Assembly: GCF_011617705.1 (NCBI RefSeq)
Contig: NZ_CP050154.1
Coordinates: 3,100,001 to 3,164,000 of the forward strand
Origin: Brevibacterium limosum
Lineage (GTDB): Bacteria > Actinomycetota > Actinomycetes > Actinomycetales > Brevibacteriaceae
Length of the DNA: 64,000 nucleotides
Direction: 5' to 3'
Part shown: one piece after another, positions 28,831 to 36,833 of the stretch
Layout of the letters: every line of letters starts with the position of its first letter
Position numbering within the stretch: position 1 is the first letter of the stretch
Translations under genes and position numbers: made by a program
Notes under the pieces: model-generated
Told to the model about the DNA's origin: nothing
Seen by the model: the letters and a program-made list of their open reading frames with translations, nothing else
The model's database searches: none

Positions 28831-29603
28831 TGTCCGTCCTCGGAGGCGGCCCCCTCGGCGGGGGTGGCCAAGGGTGCCATTTCGAAACGGAGCATGGCGC
28901 GGGCTTTGTCCGGGTCGAGTTCGCCGATCCCGAAGGAGGGGCACAGGTCGGTCAGGGGGCAGGCTCCGCAGGCGGGCCTGCGGGAATGGCAGATGCGACG
29001 GCCGTGGAAGATCACCCGATGCGAGAGCATGGTGAGGTCCTTCTTCGGGAACAGCGCCGCGATCTCGTGTTCGGCCTTGACCGCGTCGGTCTCCTCGGTC
29101 CACCCGAAGCGGCGGGCCAGCCGACCCATGTGGGTGTCGACGGTAAGGCCGGGGGTGTCGAAGGCGTTGCCGAGGACGACGTTCGCGGTCTTGCGGCCGA
29201 CTCCCGCCAGCTTGACGAGCTTGTCCAGTGTGTTCGGCACCTCGCCGTCGTACTCGTCGACGAGTTCGTTCGCGAGCTTGACGATGTTGCGGGCCTTCGC
29301 ACGGTAGAACCCGGTGGAGCGGATGTGCTCCTCGACCTCGATGAGGTTGGCCACGGCCAAGGCGTGGGCATCGGGGAACGCCGCGAAGAGGCCCGGGGTG
29401 ACCGAGTTGACGCGGATGTCGGTGGTCTGGGCGGACAGGACGGTGGCGATGAGCAGCTGGAACGGGGTCTCGAAATCGAGTTCGCACTTCGCGTTCGGAT
29501 ACACCTCGGCGAGGATGCGATGGATCTTCCGTGCCCGGCGGGTCCGACCCAGCGGGGTCTCCTTCGCGAACTTCCGCGCGCTCTTCTCTGCCACAGTCAA
29601 CAC
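28827..29603 (-). CDS. nth: endonuclease III
   Basis: Bifunctional DNA glycosylase/AP lyase for oxidised pyrimidines, 258 residues with a 30-residue basic N-terminal extension. The helix-hairpin-helix LVKLAGVGRKTANVVLG carries the catalytic Lys, and LTVDTHMGR carries the catalytic Asp. The iron-sulfur cluster is C-x6-C-x2-C-x5-C in CHSRRPACGACPLTDLC. The start is GTG with AGGATGGTGAG upstream. It is divergent from crp, and its stop overlaps the Nudix start. Confidence 0.95.
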   Translation of the reverse strand: MLTVAEKSARKFAKETPLGRTRRARKIHRILAEVYPNAKCELDFETPFQLLIATVLSAQTTDIRVNSVTPGLFAAFPDAHALAVANLIEVEEHIRSTGFYRAKARNIVKLANELVDEYDGEVPNTLDKLVKLAGVGRKTANVVLGNAFDTPGLTVDTHMGRLARRFGWTEETDAVKAEHEIAALFPKKDLTMLSHRVIFHGRRICHSRRPACGACPLTDLCPSFGIGELDPDKARAMLRFEMAPLATPAEGAASEDGQ

Positions 29604-29852
29604 GACTCACCATCCTAATCCGTGCCCCGTCATTCCGCAGTCATGCCGGTCACACCCTCGATTCGGGCTCGCGCGATCGTTTCATCCCGCACGGTCGGAT
29701 CTGGCGGTCTGCGGGAATGGTGCGGGCGGGAGCCGTGTTGCGCGATGCGGGAGAGGTTTTGATACTGATGGGCCACACTCCCGCGTCTTTGCTGGTATCG
29801 ATGCAGATGACCAGGTAGATTTATGTGTGATTATTACGACAAGGAGGAACCA

Positions 29853-30530
29853 GTGGATATTGAAGTGGTGCGGGGCGCGACGCTCTTCGCAGGTCTGGAC
29901 GATGAAGCCACCAGTGCATTGATGAAGTTCATGAACCCGCGGAGTCTCCGTCGGGGAACCGTACTCTTCCATGAGGGCGATGCCGGCGACGAGCTCTACA
30001 TCGTCTCCTCTGGCAAGCTCAAGATCGGTCGTGAGTCCTCCGACGGCCGTGAGAACCTGCTGTCCGTGGTCGGTCCCGGCGAGATCATCGGCGAACTCAG
30101 TCTCTTCGATCCGGGCCCACGCTCGACCTCTGTCACCGCTGTGTCCCAGTCGGAGCTGCTCAGCCTCAAGCACGAGGACCTCACCACCTGGCTCAACGAT
30201 CGCCCGCAGGCTGCGATGAACCTGCTCAAGGCTCTCGCTCAGCGTCTGCGCCGCACGAACGAGACCGTCGGCGACCTCGTGTTCTCCGATGTGCCCGGCC
30301 GTGTCGCCAAGGCTCTGCTCGATCTGGCAGCCCGCTTCTCGAAGCCGGCTCCCGACGGTGTGCTCGTCGCTCACGACCTCACCCAGGAAGAGCTCGCTCA
30401 GCTCGTCGGTGCCTCTCGTGAGACCGTGAACAAGGCGCTGGCCGACTTCGCCGCCCGTGGGTTCATCCGCCTCGAGGCTCGCTCCGTCGTCATCCTCGAC
30501 ATGGACCGTATGCGCAACCGCGCCCGCTGA
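29853..30530 (+). CDS. crp: Crp/Fnr-family cAMP-responsive global regulator (Crp/GlxR)
   Basis: 225 residues, closely matching mycobacterial Crp and corynebacterial GlxR. The cyclic-nucleotide pocket is GELSLFDPGPRSTSVTAV, with the Glu, Arg and Ser that contact cAMP. The dimer helix is followed by the winged helix, whose recognition helix is in EELAQLVGASRETVNKAL. The start is GTG directly after AAGGAGGAACCA; the ATG ten codons earlier has no ribosome site. It controls carbon and respiration genes in related species. It is divergent from nth and followed by an intrinsic terminator. Confidence 0.95.
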   Translation: MDIEVVRGATLFAGLDDEATSALMKFMNPRSLRRGTVLFHEGDAGDELYIVSSGKLKIGRESSDGRENLLSVVGPGEIIGELSLFDPGPRSTSVTAVSQSELLSLKHEDLTTWLNDRPQAAMNLLKALAQRLRRTNETVGDLVFSDVPGRVAKALLDLAARFSKPAPDGVLVAHDLTQEELAQLVGASRETVNKALADFAARGFIRLEARSVVILDMDRMRNRAR

Positions 30531-30580
30531 TCCTCCCAGCGACGTCCGGCCGCTGTGGCCTCCTGGACGCCGCGACGAGA

Positions 30581-30613
30581 GACGCCCCAGCCGATTTGGC
30601 TGGGGCGTCTTTC
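30581..30613 (+). terminator. intrinsic terminator of crp
   Basis: 12-bp stem GACGCCCCAGCC / GGCTGGGGCGTC with loop GATTT, followed by TTTC on the plus strand. It is a classical Rho-independent terminator, 50 bases after the crp stop. Confidence 0.85.
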
Positions 30614-30665
30614 ATGCGCGCTTCAAAGCCCTGGACGCTTGCCGGGAGGTGAAGGCCGATGCCGC

Positions 30666-31433
30666 TCAGGCGTCGTCGGCGCCGGGCAGAGCGTCGAGGT
30701 AGGCCAGCTGGGCCTTGACGATCTGTTCGGCCGCCGACCGCACGCTCGGGTCGACGTCGTGATAGACGATGTCGCACACCTCCGCGGCCGTGCTCGCCCC
30801 CTGCTCCAATGCCGCCTTGACCTGCTCGATGCGTTCGAGTCGGTGGGAGCGGTAGTAGTCGATCACCTCGGCGGGGGCGTCGATGCGCTCACCGTGGGCC
30901 GGCTCGATGACTGCGAACTCACCGTCGTCGAGCAGCTCCTTCAGCCGGTCGAGGGAGTTCAGGTAGTCGCGCAGGGATCCTTCCGGGTGAGTGACGATCG
31001 TCGTCCCCTCCCCCAGGATCGTGTCGCCGCTGTAGAGAGTTCCGGCGTGGATGAGGCTGATGCTGTCGCTCGTGTGGCCCGGGGTGGCGATGACGCGCAG
31101 AACGTCGGCCGGGGTGGTGCCGAAGGCGATCTCGTCGCCGTCTGCCACCGGTTCGGTGTGGCGGGCGAAGCGTTCGAGCACGGCGTACACGGGCACTTCG
31201 GGTGCCCACTGGTCGATGCTTCCGAGCATCTCGGAATGGTCGGCGTGTTGGTGGGTGAGAACGACCGCTGTCAGGTCACGGTCGGCCACCTCGGCGAGGA
31301 AGGCCTGACGGTGGTCGGCCGTCTCCGGGCCGGGGTCGATGACGACCGCAGAATTGTCATCCTGGCTGGTGAGCACGTAGGTGTTCGTTCCGGTCAGGGT
31401 CATCGGGCCCGGATTGTTCGCACGGATTCTCAT
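30666..31433 (-). CDS. metallo-beta-lactamase-fold hydrolase (LACTB2/Rv3677c-like)
   Basis: 255 residues. The metal-binding motif VVLTHQHADHSEML is followed by the third-His region IATPGHTSDSIS, Asp in YSGDTILGEG and the C-terminal PAHGE. The winged-helix tail, with SAAEQIVKAQLAYLDAL, is that of LACTB2-like nucleases/hydrolases. Its ATG overlaps the upstream stop (ATGA), making a coupled trio with the degenerate Nudix protein and RidA. Confidence 0.87.
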   Translation of the reverse strand: MRIRANNPGPMTLTGTNTYVLTSQDDNSAVVIDPGPETADHRQAFLAEVADRDLTAVVLTHQHADHSEMLGSIDQWAPEVPVYAVLERFARHTEPVADGDEIAFGTTPADVLRVIATPGHTSDSISLIHAGTLYSGDTILGEGTTIVTHPEGSLRDYLNSLDRLKELLDDGEFAVIEPAHGERIDAPAEVIDYYRSHRLERIEQVKAALEQGASTAAEVCDIVYHDVDPSVRSAAEQIVKAQLAYLDALPGADDA

Positions 31434-32404
31434 GAGTCGTCGTTCTCCTCGTCTGTCGTTTCGTCATCGTCGTCACCGCCGAATGTCAGGAAGCCGGGGC
31501 TCTGGTCGTTGTCGGTCTCGCCGACGGCGACCGCACGGTCGCGCAGGCTGCCTTTGCTGTGGGGGTCCTTGCCCGTGTGGATGACGACTTTCCAAACGCC
31601 GTCGTCGTCGATGATCTCCGGACGCAGCGGGTGGACGTTGCGGATCTGCGCCATGGCCGCGCCCACGGTCGGGACCTCGGCGAGGCTTTCGACGATGAGG
31701 CGGGCGGCCGCGCCGATGCGATCGGGGTCGCCTCCCACCTCGGCGAGGATCTGCCCGGGGCGTTTCCACCCGGCCGAGGTCTCGTTCGGTGACAGGAAGT
31801 CGACTTCCTGCCCGAAGGGCACGGTGGCGATGAAGTACGTGGTGTCGAATCGGTGCAGCTGGGTGGGTGTGTTGATCCAGCGCAGCCACGGTTTGCACAG
31901 GTCGGGGCGCAGTCGCAGGTCACGGTCGCGCAGGACCTGCGACCAGGACACTTCGTTCGAGAACAGCCTCGATCGGGTGGTGTGCCAGTCCGTCTGCGGT
32001 GTGGCCACGACCTCTCGGTCGACATCCTCGGCGAGCAGGATTCCGGTGGCGGCGAAGGTGATGCGGGCGGCCGCGGAGAAGTGGTGCAGGGCACGGGATT
32101 TGTTCTCGATGCTCAGCGCGCGTGCGCACCGGGCCGAATTCCATCCCGCCAGGGGCAGCTTCCGCACATCACCCGGGCGCAGGCTGCTGGTGGGAAATGC
32201 CCACCGGTTGCGGTCCTCGACGCCGCGGGCGTCGAGTTGCCGGGTGATGAAGAGTTCCAGCCCGTCCGCAGAGTCCCGGATCAGCACGATCGCCGAGGTG
32301 GGACGTGGGGCTTCGGGGACGGGCCACCGTCCGTCGGACTGCCAGTGGTCGAGCAACCACCGCAGTTCCGACGAGACGGGAAGAGTGCGTCCGCTAAGCG
32401 GCAT
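31430..32404 (-). CDS. Nudix-fold protein of the NUDT19 type with a degenerate Nudix box
   Basis: 324 residues with the NUDT19-like start SAIVLIRDSADGLELFITRQ and the WAFPTSSLRPGD element. Where the catalytic box R-E-x-x-E-E-x-G-I is expected, the protein reads RITFAATGILLAE, with all three glutamates replaced. The fold is likely kept, but the usual metal-dependent hydrolysis is doubtful. An acidic tail (DDDDETTDEENDDS) ends the protein. It overlaps RidA by 11 bases and the MBL gene by four. Confidence 0.72.
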   Translation of the reverse strand: MPLSGRTLPVSSELRWLLDHWQSDGRWPVPEAPRPTSAIVLIRDSADGLELFITRQLDARGVEDRNRWAFPTSSLRPGDVRKLPLAGWNSARCARALSIENKSRALHHFSAAARITFAATGILLAEDVDREVVATPQTDWHTTRSRLFSNEVSWSQVLRDRDLRLRPDLCKPWLRWINTPTQLHRFDTTYFIATVPFGQEVDFLSPNETSAGWKRPGQILAEVGGDPDRIGAAARLIVESLAEVPTVGAAMAQIRNVHPLRPEIIDDDGVWKVVIHTGKDPHSKGSLRDRAVAVGETDNDQSPGFLTFGGDDDDETTDEENDDS

Positions 32405-32867
32405 CGCCTGAGACCTCGACGATGACCTCGACCTCGACGGGAGTGCCCAGCGGCAGGGTGTTCACGCCGATGGCGCTGCGGGCGTGCTGCCCACGGTCGC
32501 CGAAGATCTCACCGAAGAGTTCGGATACGCCGTTGATGACGGCCGGTTGCTGGGTGAAGTCGTCGGCGGAGTTGACGAAGCCGGTGACCTTGACGACACG
32601 CACGACATTGTCGAGGTCGCCGATGACTCCGGCGATCGCGGCCAGGGCGTTGAGCCCGGCGGTGCGGGCCAGCTGGTAGCCGATGTCGAGGTCGACGTCC
32701 GTGCCCAGGTGTCCGGTGGCGGGCAACTTGCCGTCGACGACGGGCAGCTGGCCGGAGGTGTAGACGTAGTCACCGGTGCGCAGTGCGGGAACGTAGGCAC
32801 CGGCTGGTGTGGCGATCTCGGGCAGTTCGAGGCCGAGTTCGGCGAGACGCTCAAGGGTCTTCGACAT
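32394..32867 (-). CDS. RidA/YjgF family protein
   Basis: 157 residues with the YjgF fold: VPALRTGDYVYTSGQLPV at the start, AGLNALAAIAG, and the C-terminal GVNTLPLGTPVEVEVIVEV. Canonical RidA has a catalytic Arg near the C-terminal R-x-x-V-x-V; here RSAIGVNTLP places an Arg a few residues earlier, so deaminase activity is uncertain. This is the long subgroup (Rv3678c-like). It is the first gene of a three-gene coupled unit. Confidence 0.85.
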   Translation of the reverse strand: MSKTLERLAELGLELPEIATPAGAYVPALRTGDYVYTSGQLPVVDGKLPATGHLGTDVDLDIGYQLARTAGLNALAAIAGVIGDLDNVVRVVKVTGFVNSADDFTQQPAVINGVSELFGEIFGDRGQHARSAIGVNTLPLGTPVEVEVIVEVSGDAA

Positions 32868-32949
32868 GATTGCTCTTTTCGACGTAGGTGGTCAGGAGGA
32901 TGACGGCGGTGCGGGGATGGTCAGCAGCCGCCTCGGTGCCGGATTCTGG

Positions 32950-33105
32950 TCATTCCTTCGGACGTTTGAGGTAGGCCACGAGTCCGTTGTTGTCCGGGCC
33001 GGGAACGACCTGCACGAGTTCGTATCCGTCCTCACCCCACTGGTCGAGGATCTGCTTCGTCGCATGGACGATGAGCGGCACGGTGACGTATTCCCACTTG
33101 GTCAT
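32950..33105 (-). CDS. 51-residue DUF4177-type protein
   Basis: Small open frame, MTKWEYVTVPLIVHATKQIL through AYLKRPKE, with the strong ribosome site GAGGAGAATC just before ATG. The W-E-Y-x-x-V-P start and the DQWGEDGYELVQVVPG core match DUF4177 proteins of about 50-60 residues, which pair with RidA-type genes in this neighbourhood in other actinobacteria. Its function is unknown. It lies 82 bases upstream of ridA and is probably cotranscribed with it. Confidence 0.8.
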   Translation of the reverse strand: MTKWEYVTVPLIVHATKQILDQWGEDGYELVQVVPGPDNNGLVAYLKRPKE

Positions 33106-33295
33106 GATTCTCCTCGGTTGAAGGTGCGTCGCCGAGGCTGTCCGGGGTGATCCGGTGTGCCGGGTTCTCCTGATGTGGTCGACGACGCTGGTCCGCTCCC
33201 CACACTAGCCCAGACCGGGCAAGCTGGGCACCTGCGTTCCGTGACTGCCGGTCCGCTGGGATTCGGCTTGCAGTGCCGTCGGTCGAGAGGACAGC

Positions 33296-33328
33296 GAAGG
33301 CGGGGAGGCTCTGGCTCTCCCCGCCTTC
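33296..33328 (-). terminator. terminator of the penicillin-binding-protein gene
   Basis: 12-bp perfect stem GAAGGCGGGGAG / CTCCCCGCCTTC with a nine-base loop, 57 bases beyond the PBP stop on the minus strand. The rest of the 279-bp gap to the DUF4177 gene shows nothing else I can support apart from the upstream ribosome site. Confidence 0.75.
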
Positions 33329-33384
33329 ACCGGCCCGATGTCCGGTGGGTTCCAGCCGCCGGTCACGACCGGCACTTCATCGGC

Positions 33385-35745
33385 TCAGTTGCCGCCGAGG
33401 CCCGGGGCCTCGCCTCCGCCGTTGCCGCCGTCGCCGTCACCGCCGTCGCCGCCGTCACCGCCGCCACCGCTGTTGCCGCCGGCACCGCTGTTGCCGGAGT
33501 TGCCGCCGCCACCGCCGCCGTTGCCGCCTCCGCCGTTGCCGCCGCCGGTGCCGCCGTTGCCGCCTCCGCCGCCGGTGGAGGAACCGCCGCCACCGCCGGA
33601 GCCGCCTCCGGAGAAGTACTTGCTGCTGGGCTTGGGGAAGCCGGTGTTGCCCTTGGTCTCCTTGACCGCCTGGCTCATGTACGACTGCCAGGTCTTACCG
33701 GAGATGGTCGCACCGTAGACGTGGCCGCGGACGGCGCCCGCGCCATTCGTGCGCCAGTCGCGAGTACCGCCCGGATCACCGGTCCAGACTGCCGTCGACA
33801 GCGTCTTCGTGAAGCCGAGCAGCCAAGTGTGACCGACTTCGAAGTTCGTCGTACCGGTCTTCGCACCGGCCGGGACCCCGATCTTCAGCTGACTGGTAGT
33901 GCCGCCGTTGAAGGTCTGCGTAAGTGCGTAGGCGACCCCCTTGGCCACTTCTTTGGAGAGTACTCGTTTGCAGCCTTCACCCGGAAGATCAAGCTTCTTG
34001 CCGTTGCGATCCTTGATCTCGGTGATCGGCTTCGGCCCGCAGAACTCACCTTCATTTGCGAAGGTCGCAAACGCCGCGGCCATGGCGATCGGGGTGGTCT
34101 CCGTCGTACCGAGGATCGAGGAGGGCGAGAGCGCCTGAATGAAGCCGGACTTGTCTTCGTAGTCCAGCCTCTCACCGCTGCCGTAGCGGATGCCCAGATC
34201 CATCGCAGTGTCCAGGATGTCGCACATGTTCATCTGGTTGCCCATGGCCGCATAACCCGTGTTGACGGATTTCTTCGTCGCCTCGAGTGCGGTCATCGAG
34301 CCCCTGCCTTCACCGTCTCCGGCGTTGTTCGGGTCCCAGTCTCCGGCCATGCTCGGGCAGCCGTCGTACTTCCAGGAGCTGGCCGGGAAGTTGCGTTTCG
34401 TGGCATTGACGGTGGTGTTGAGGCTCTTGCCTTCCTTCAGCCAGGCCGTCAGCACGAAGGGCTTCCATGTCGATCCGACCTGGAATCCGCCGCCGCCGTT
34501 GTGCTTCTTGTCGACGGTGTAGTTGATCGAGGTCTTCTTGTTCTTGTCCTTCTTCTTGACGTCACCGGCGGTGTATTCGCGGTTCTCCGCCATCGCTATG
34601 ACCTCGCCCGTGCCGGGTTCGATCGTCACTAGGGCGTGACCGGCACCGGAGGGATCACCGACGGGGACGCGCTTCTTGACCTCTTTGTCGGCGATCTTCT
34701 GAATATCGGGGTTGAGGCTGGTCTTGATCGTCAGTCCGCCTCGTTGGAGGAAAGCGAGTCGCTCGTCGGCCGTTTCCCCGAAGGTCTCGTCATTCATGAT
34801 GACGTTCTGGACGTAGTTGCAGAAGAACTCCGCCTGGCTCTTGGCCGCAGTGCAGCCGTTCGGCGTCTCGTGCAGATCGAGATCGAGGTCGGTTTTGACC
34901 GCCTTGTCGTATTCCTTCTGCGTGATGTGATCGTACTTGAGCATCTGCCCGAGCACGGTGTTGCGACGTTTGAGGACCTGATCGGGGAACCGCTGGGGGT
35001 TGAATGCCGAGGGGTTCTGAACGATTCCGGCGAGCATCGCCGACTGCTGGATGTTGAGGTCTTTGGCGTGGATTCCCCAGTACCGGTAGGCGGCAGCTTC
35101 GACGCCGTAGACGTTCGGGGAGCCCGAATAGTTGTTGATGTTCATATAGCGGTTGAGGATTTCCTTCTTGTCGTACTTCTTCTCAACCGCGACAGCGAGC
35201 TTGGCCTCGCGCAGCTTACGCGCATAACCGGCGGTGCCTTCGGATTCCTTCGCCGCTGCGACGCCTTCTTCGTTCTCCTCGGCGTGCGCGTTCTCTGCCA
35301 GCACGTTCTTCACGTACTGCTGCGTCAGCGTCGATCCGCCCTGAGTCGTCGAGGACACCATGTTGTGCACCGCTGCACGGGCGATGCCCTCGATGTCGAC
35401 TCCGCCGTGTTCGAAGTACCGGTAGTCCTCGACGGCGATCGTCGCGTTCTGCATGTCCTGCGAGATCTTGTCCAGCGGCACCTCCTGACGGTTCTGCCAG
35501 TAGAACTCCGCGATCTCGGAACCGTCGGAGGCAAGCATCGTCGACTTCTCGCCCAGGTCCTTGATCTCCAAGGTGGCGGGAAGAGAATCGAAGATCTCGA
35601 CGGCACTGTTCGCACTGGCTGTGGCTACGCCGACTCCGGGGATGGCTAGACCGGCGGCGACGATGCCCGCCACCGCACTGACGGCCACGAACTGCATGAA
35701 CGCGCCCATTTTGGTGGGAGGGGCGTTTGACTCAGGAGACACCAT
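33385..35745 (-). CDS. class A penicillin-binding protein (PonA2-like transglycosylase/transpeptidase)
   Basis: Bifunctional peptidoglycan synthase, 786 residues. One N-terminal membrane helix (residues 14-45) is followed by a GT51 domain with catalytic Glu in AVEDYRYFEHGG and GGSTLTQQYVKN. The transpeptidase has SxxK in GSTWKPFVL, SxN in KKSVNTGYAAMG and KTG in GAKTGTTNF. The last 70 residues are almost only Gly and Asn with a few Ser, Asp and Thr. No PASTA domain is present. It sits beside the metallophosphatase gene, as ponA2 (Rv3682) does beside Rv3683. No good ribosome site precedes the chosen ATG. Confidence 0.93.
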   Translation of the reverse strand: MVSPESNAPPTKMGAFMQFVAVSAVAGIVAAGLAIPGVGVATASANSAVEIFDSLPATLEIKDLGEKSTMLASDGSEIAEFYWQNRQEVPLDKISQDMQNATIAVEDYRYFEHGGVDIEGIARAAVHNMVSSTTQGGSTLTQQYVKNVLAENAHAEENEEGVAAAKESEGTAGYARKLREAKLAVAVEKKYDKKEILNRYMNINNYSGSPNVYGVEAAAYRYWGIHAKDLNIQQSAMLAGIVQNPSAFNPQRFPDQVLKRRNTVLGQMLKYDHITQKEYDKAVKTDLDLDLHETPNGCTAAKSQAEFFCNYVQNVIMNDETFGETADERLAFLQRGGLTIKTSLNPDIQKIADKEVKKRVPVGDPSGAGHALVTIEPGTGEVIAMAENREYTAGDVKKKDKNKKTSINYTVDKKHNGGGGFQVGSTWKPFVLTAWLKEGKSLNTTVNATKRNFPASSWKYDGCPSMAGDWDPNNAGDGEGRGSMTALEATKKSVNTGYAAMGNQMNMCDILDTAMDLGIRYGSGERLDYEDKSGFIQALSPSSILGTTETTPIAMAAAFATFANEGEFCGPKPITEIKDRNGKKLDLPGEGCKRVLSKEVAKGVAYALTQTFNGGTTSQLKIGVPAGAKTGTTNFEVGHTWLLGFTKTLSTAVWTGDPGGTRDWRTNGAGAVRGHVYGATISGKTWQSYMSQAVKETKGNTGFPKPSSKYFSGGGSGGGGGSSTGGGGGNGGTGGGNGGGGNGGGGGGNSGNSGAGGNSGGGGDGGDGGDGDGGNGGGEAPGLGGN

Positions 35746-35800
35746 GCTGGCCAGTTTAACGAATTCGCCTTGTGCAAATCTTCAGAAACCGCTGAACGGA

Positions 35801-36748
35801 CTAGCCCTTTGCGACGAGTTCCACGAGACTGACCTCCGGTCGGCAGGCGAAACGCACTGGTGAGTACGGCGAGAACCCGAGTCCTGCGGAGATCGCGACG
35901 AGGCTCTGCCGGTAGGGGAAAACTCCTCGTGCGCGTGTCCGATCGAGGTCGCAGTTCGTCACCGGTGCGCCCCAGAAGGGCACACGGATCTGTCCGCCGT
36001 GTGTATGCCCGGCCATGATGAGGTCCGCCCCCGCCGAGGCGAACGCCTCCAAGGTCCGAGAATACGGGGCGTGCGTCACGCCCACCTTGAGACCGGCGTC
36101 GGGGTCGAACCGCGGATGCTCGAGTTCGCCCTCGCCTGGGTCTCTCCCACTCCAGCGGATCCGGTCACGGTCGATATGGGCGTCGCCGAGCCCCGAGAAG
36201 TGGATGCGTGTGCCCTTGATCGTCAGGGTCGCCTCGGTGTTGTCGAGGAAGTGCCATCCCTGCCCTCCGGCAGCGGCGTCTGAAGCGGACGCCGGTTCTT
36301 CGAATCCGCGGATGAGGGCTTTGACGTCGAGGTCCGGGTCCACCCGATGTTTGACCTCAGAGGGTGAGCGCAGATATTTCGCGGGATTCTTCGCCTGCGG
36401 GGAGAAGAAATCATTCGATCCGAGGACGAATACACCGGGGGTGTCGAGCAGACCGGAGAAGACATCGAGGACGCTCGGCACAATGTCGGCTGAGAGGTTG
36501 TCGCCGGTGTTGACGACGAGGTCGGGTTCGAGGCGGGTGAGTGCTTTGACCCAGGAGGCACGGTGCTTCTGCCAGGGCGCCAGGTGCAGGTCGGCGGCGT
36601 GGAGGATCCGGATGGAGTCGGCTCCGACCGGCAGGATCGGCAGGGTGTGGCGGCGGATGGCGAAGAGGTGCGGTTCGATGACCGCGCCCCAGATTCCGGC
36701 GGCCGCGGGGACGGCAAGAGCACCGGCGAGGAGTGCGCGCTTCTTCAT
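35801..36748 (-). CDS. calcineurin-like metallophosphoesterase with signal anchor (Rv3683-like)
   Basis: 315 residues. A hydrophobic N-terminus (RALLAGALAVPAAAGIWGAV) acts as signal or anchor, after which the metal-site motifs follow: ILHAADLHLAPW, VVNTGDNLSAD, VLGSNDFFSP, GVTHAPYSR and MAGHTHGGQIRVP. This YkuE/YaeI-type group is often tied to cell envelope metabolism. The ATG at MKKRALLAG follows GGGGGA; longer starts are possible but lack a site. It is downstream of the palindromic repeat and upstream of the PBP gene in reading direction. Confidence 0.87.
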   Translation of the reverse strand: MKKRALLAGALAVPAAAGIWGAVIEPHLFAIRRHTLPILPVGADSIRILHAADLHLAPWQKHRASWVKALTRLEPDLVVNTGDNLSADIVPSVLDVFSGLLDTPGVFVLGSNDFFSPQAKNPAKYLRSPSEVKHRVDPDLDVKALIRGFEEPASASDAAAGGQGWHFLDNTEATLTIKGTRIHFSGLGDAHIDRDRIRWSGRDPGEGELEHPRFDPDAGLKVGVTHAPYSRTLEAFASAGADLIMAGHTHGGQIRVPFWGAPVTNCDLDRTRARGVFPYRQSLVAISAGLGFSPYSPVRFACRPEVSLVELVAKG

Positions 36749-36774
36749 TCCCCCAACTCTATCCGCTCCCAGAA

Positions 36775-36830
36775 CTACCTGACGGCGGCCCAGCAACCTT
36801 GCGCGAGGTTGCTGGGCCGCCGTCAGGTAG
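36775..36830. repeat. 25-bp-arm palindromic repeat, copy 1
   Basis: Perfect inverted repeat: arm 36775-36799 starting CTACCTGACGGCGGCCCAGC, loop TGCGCG, and its full complement at 36806-36830. It begins four bases beyond the stop of the ABC permease gene on the minus strand, so it may act as its terminator. A near-identical palindrome is at 57646-57707. Confidence 0.9.
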
Positions 36831-36833
36831 CAA

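Noticed and set aside
28099..29613. 504-residue minus-strand frame joining the Nudix protein to an extra N-terminal half
   Set aside because: The N-terminal half overlaps nth in another frame and is Arg/Pro-rich; the Nudix gene starts at the GTG overlapping the nth stop.
30555..32411. 618-residue plus-strand frame opposite the MBL and Nudix-like genes
   Set aside because: Antisense to three coupled genes with good motifs; no domain of its own.
33400..33610. CRISPR-like or tandem-repeat array
   Set aside because: The GCC-rich repeats encode the Gly/Asn tail of the PBP; there are no evenly spaced repeats with unique spacers.
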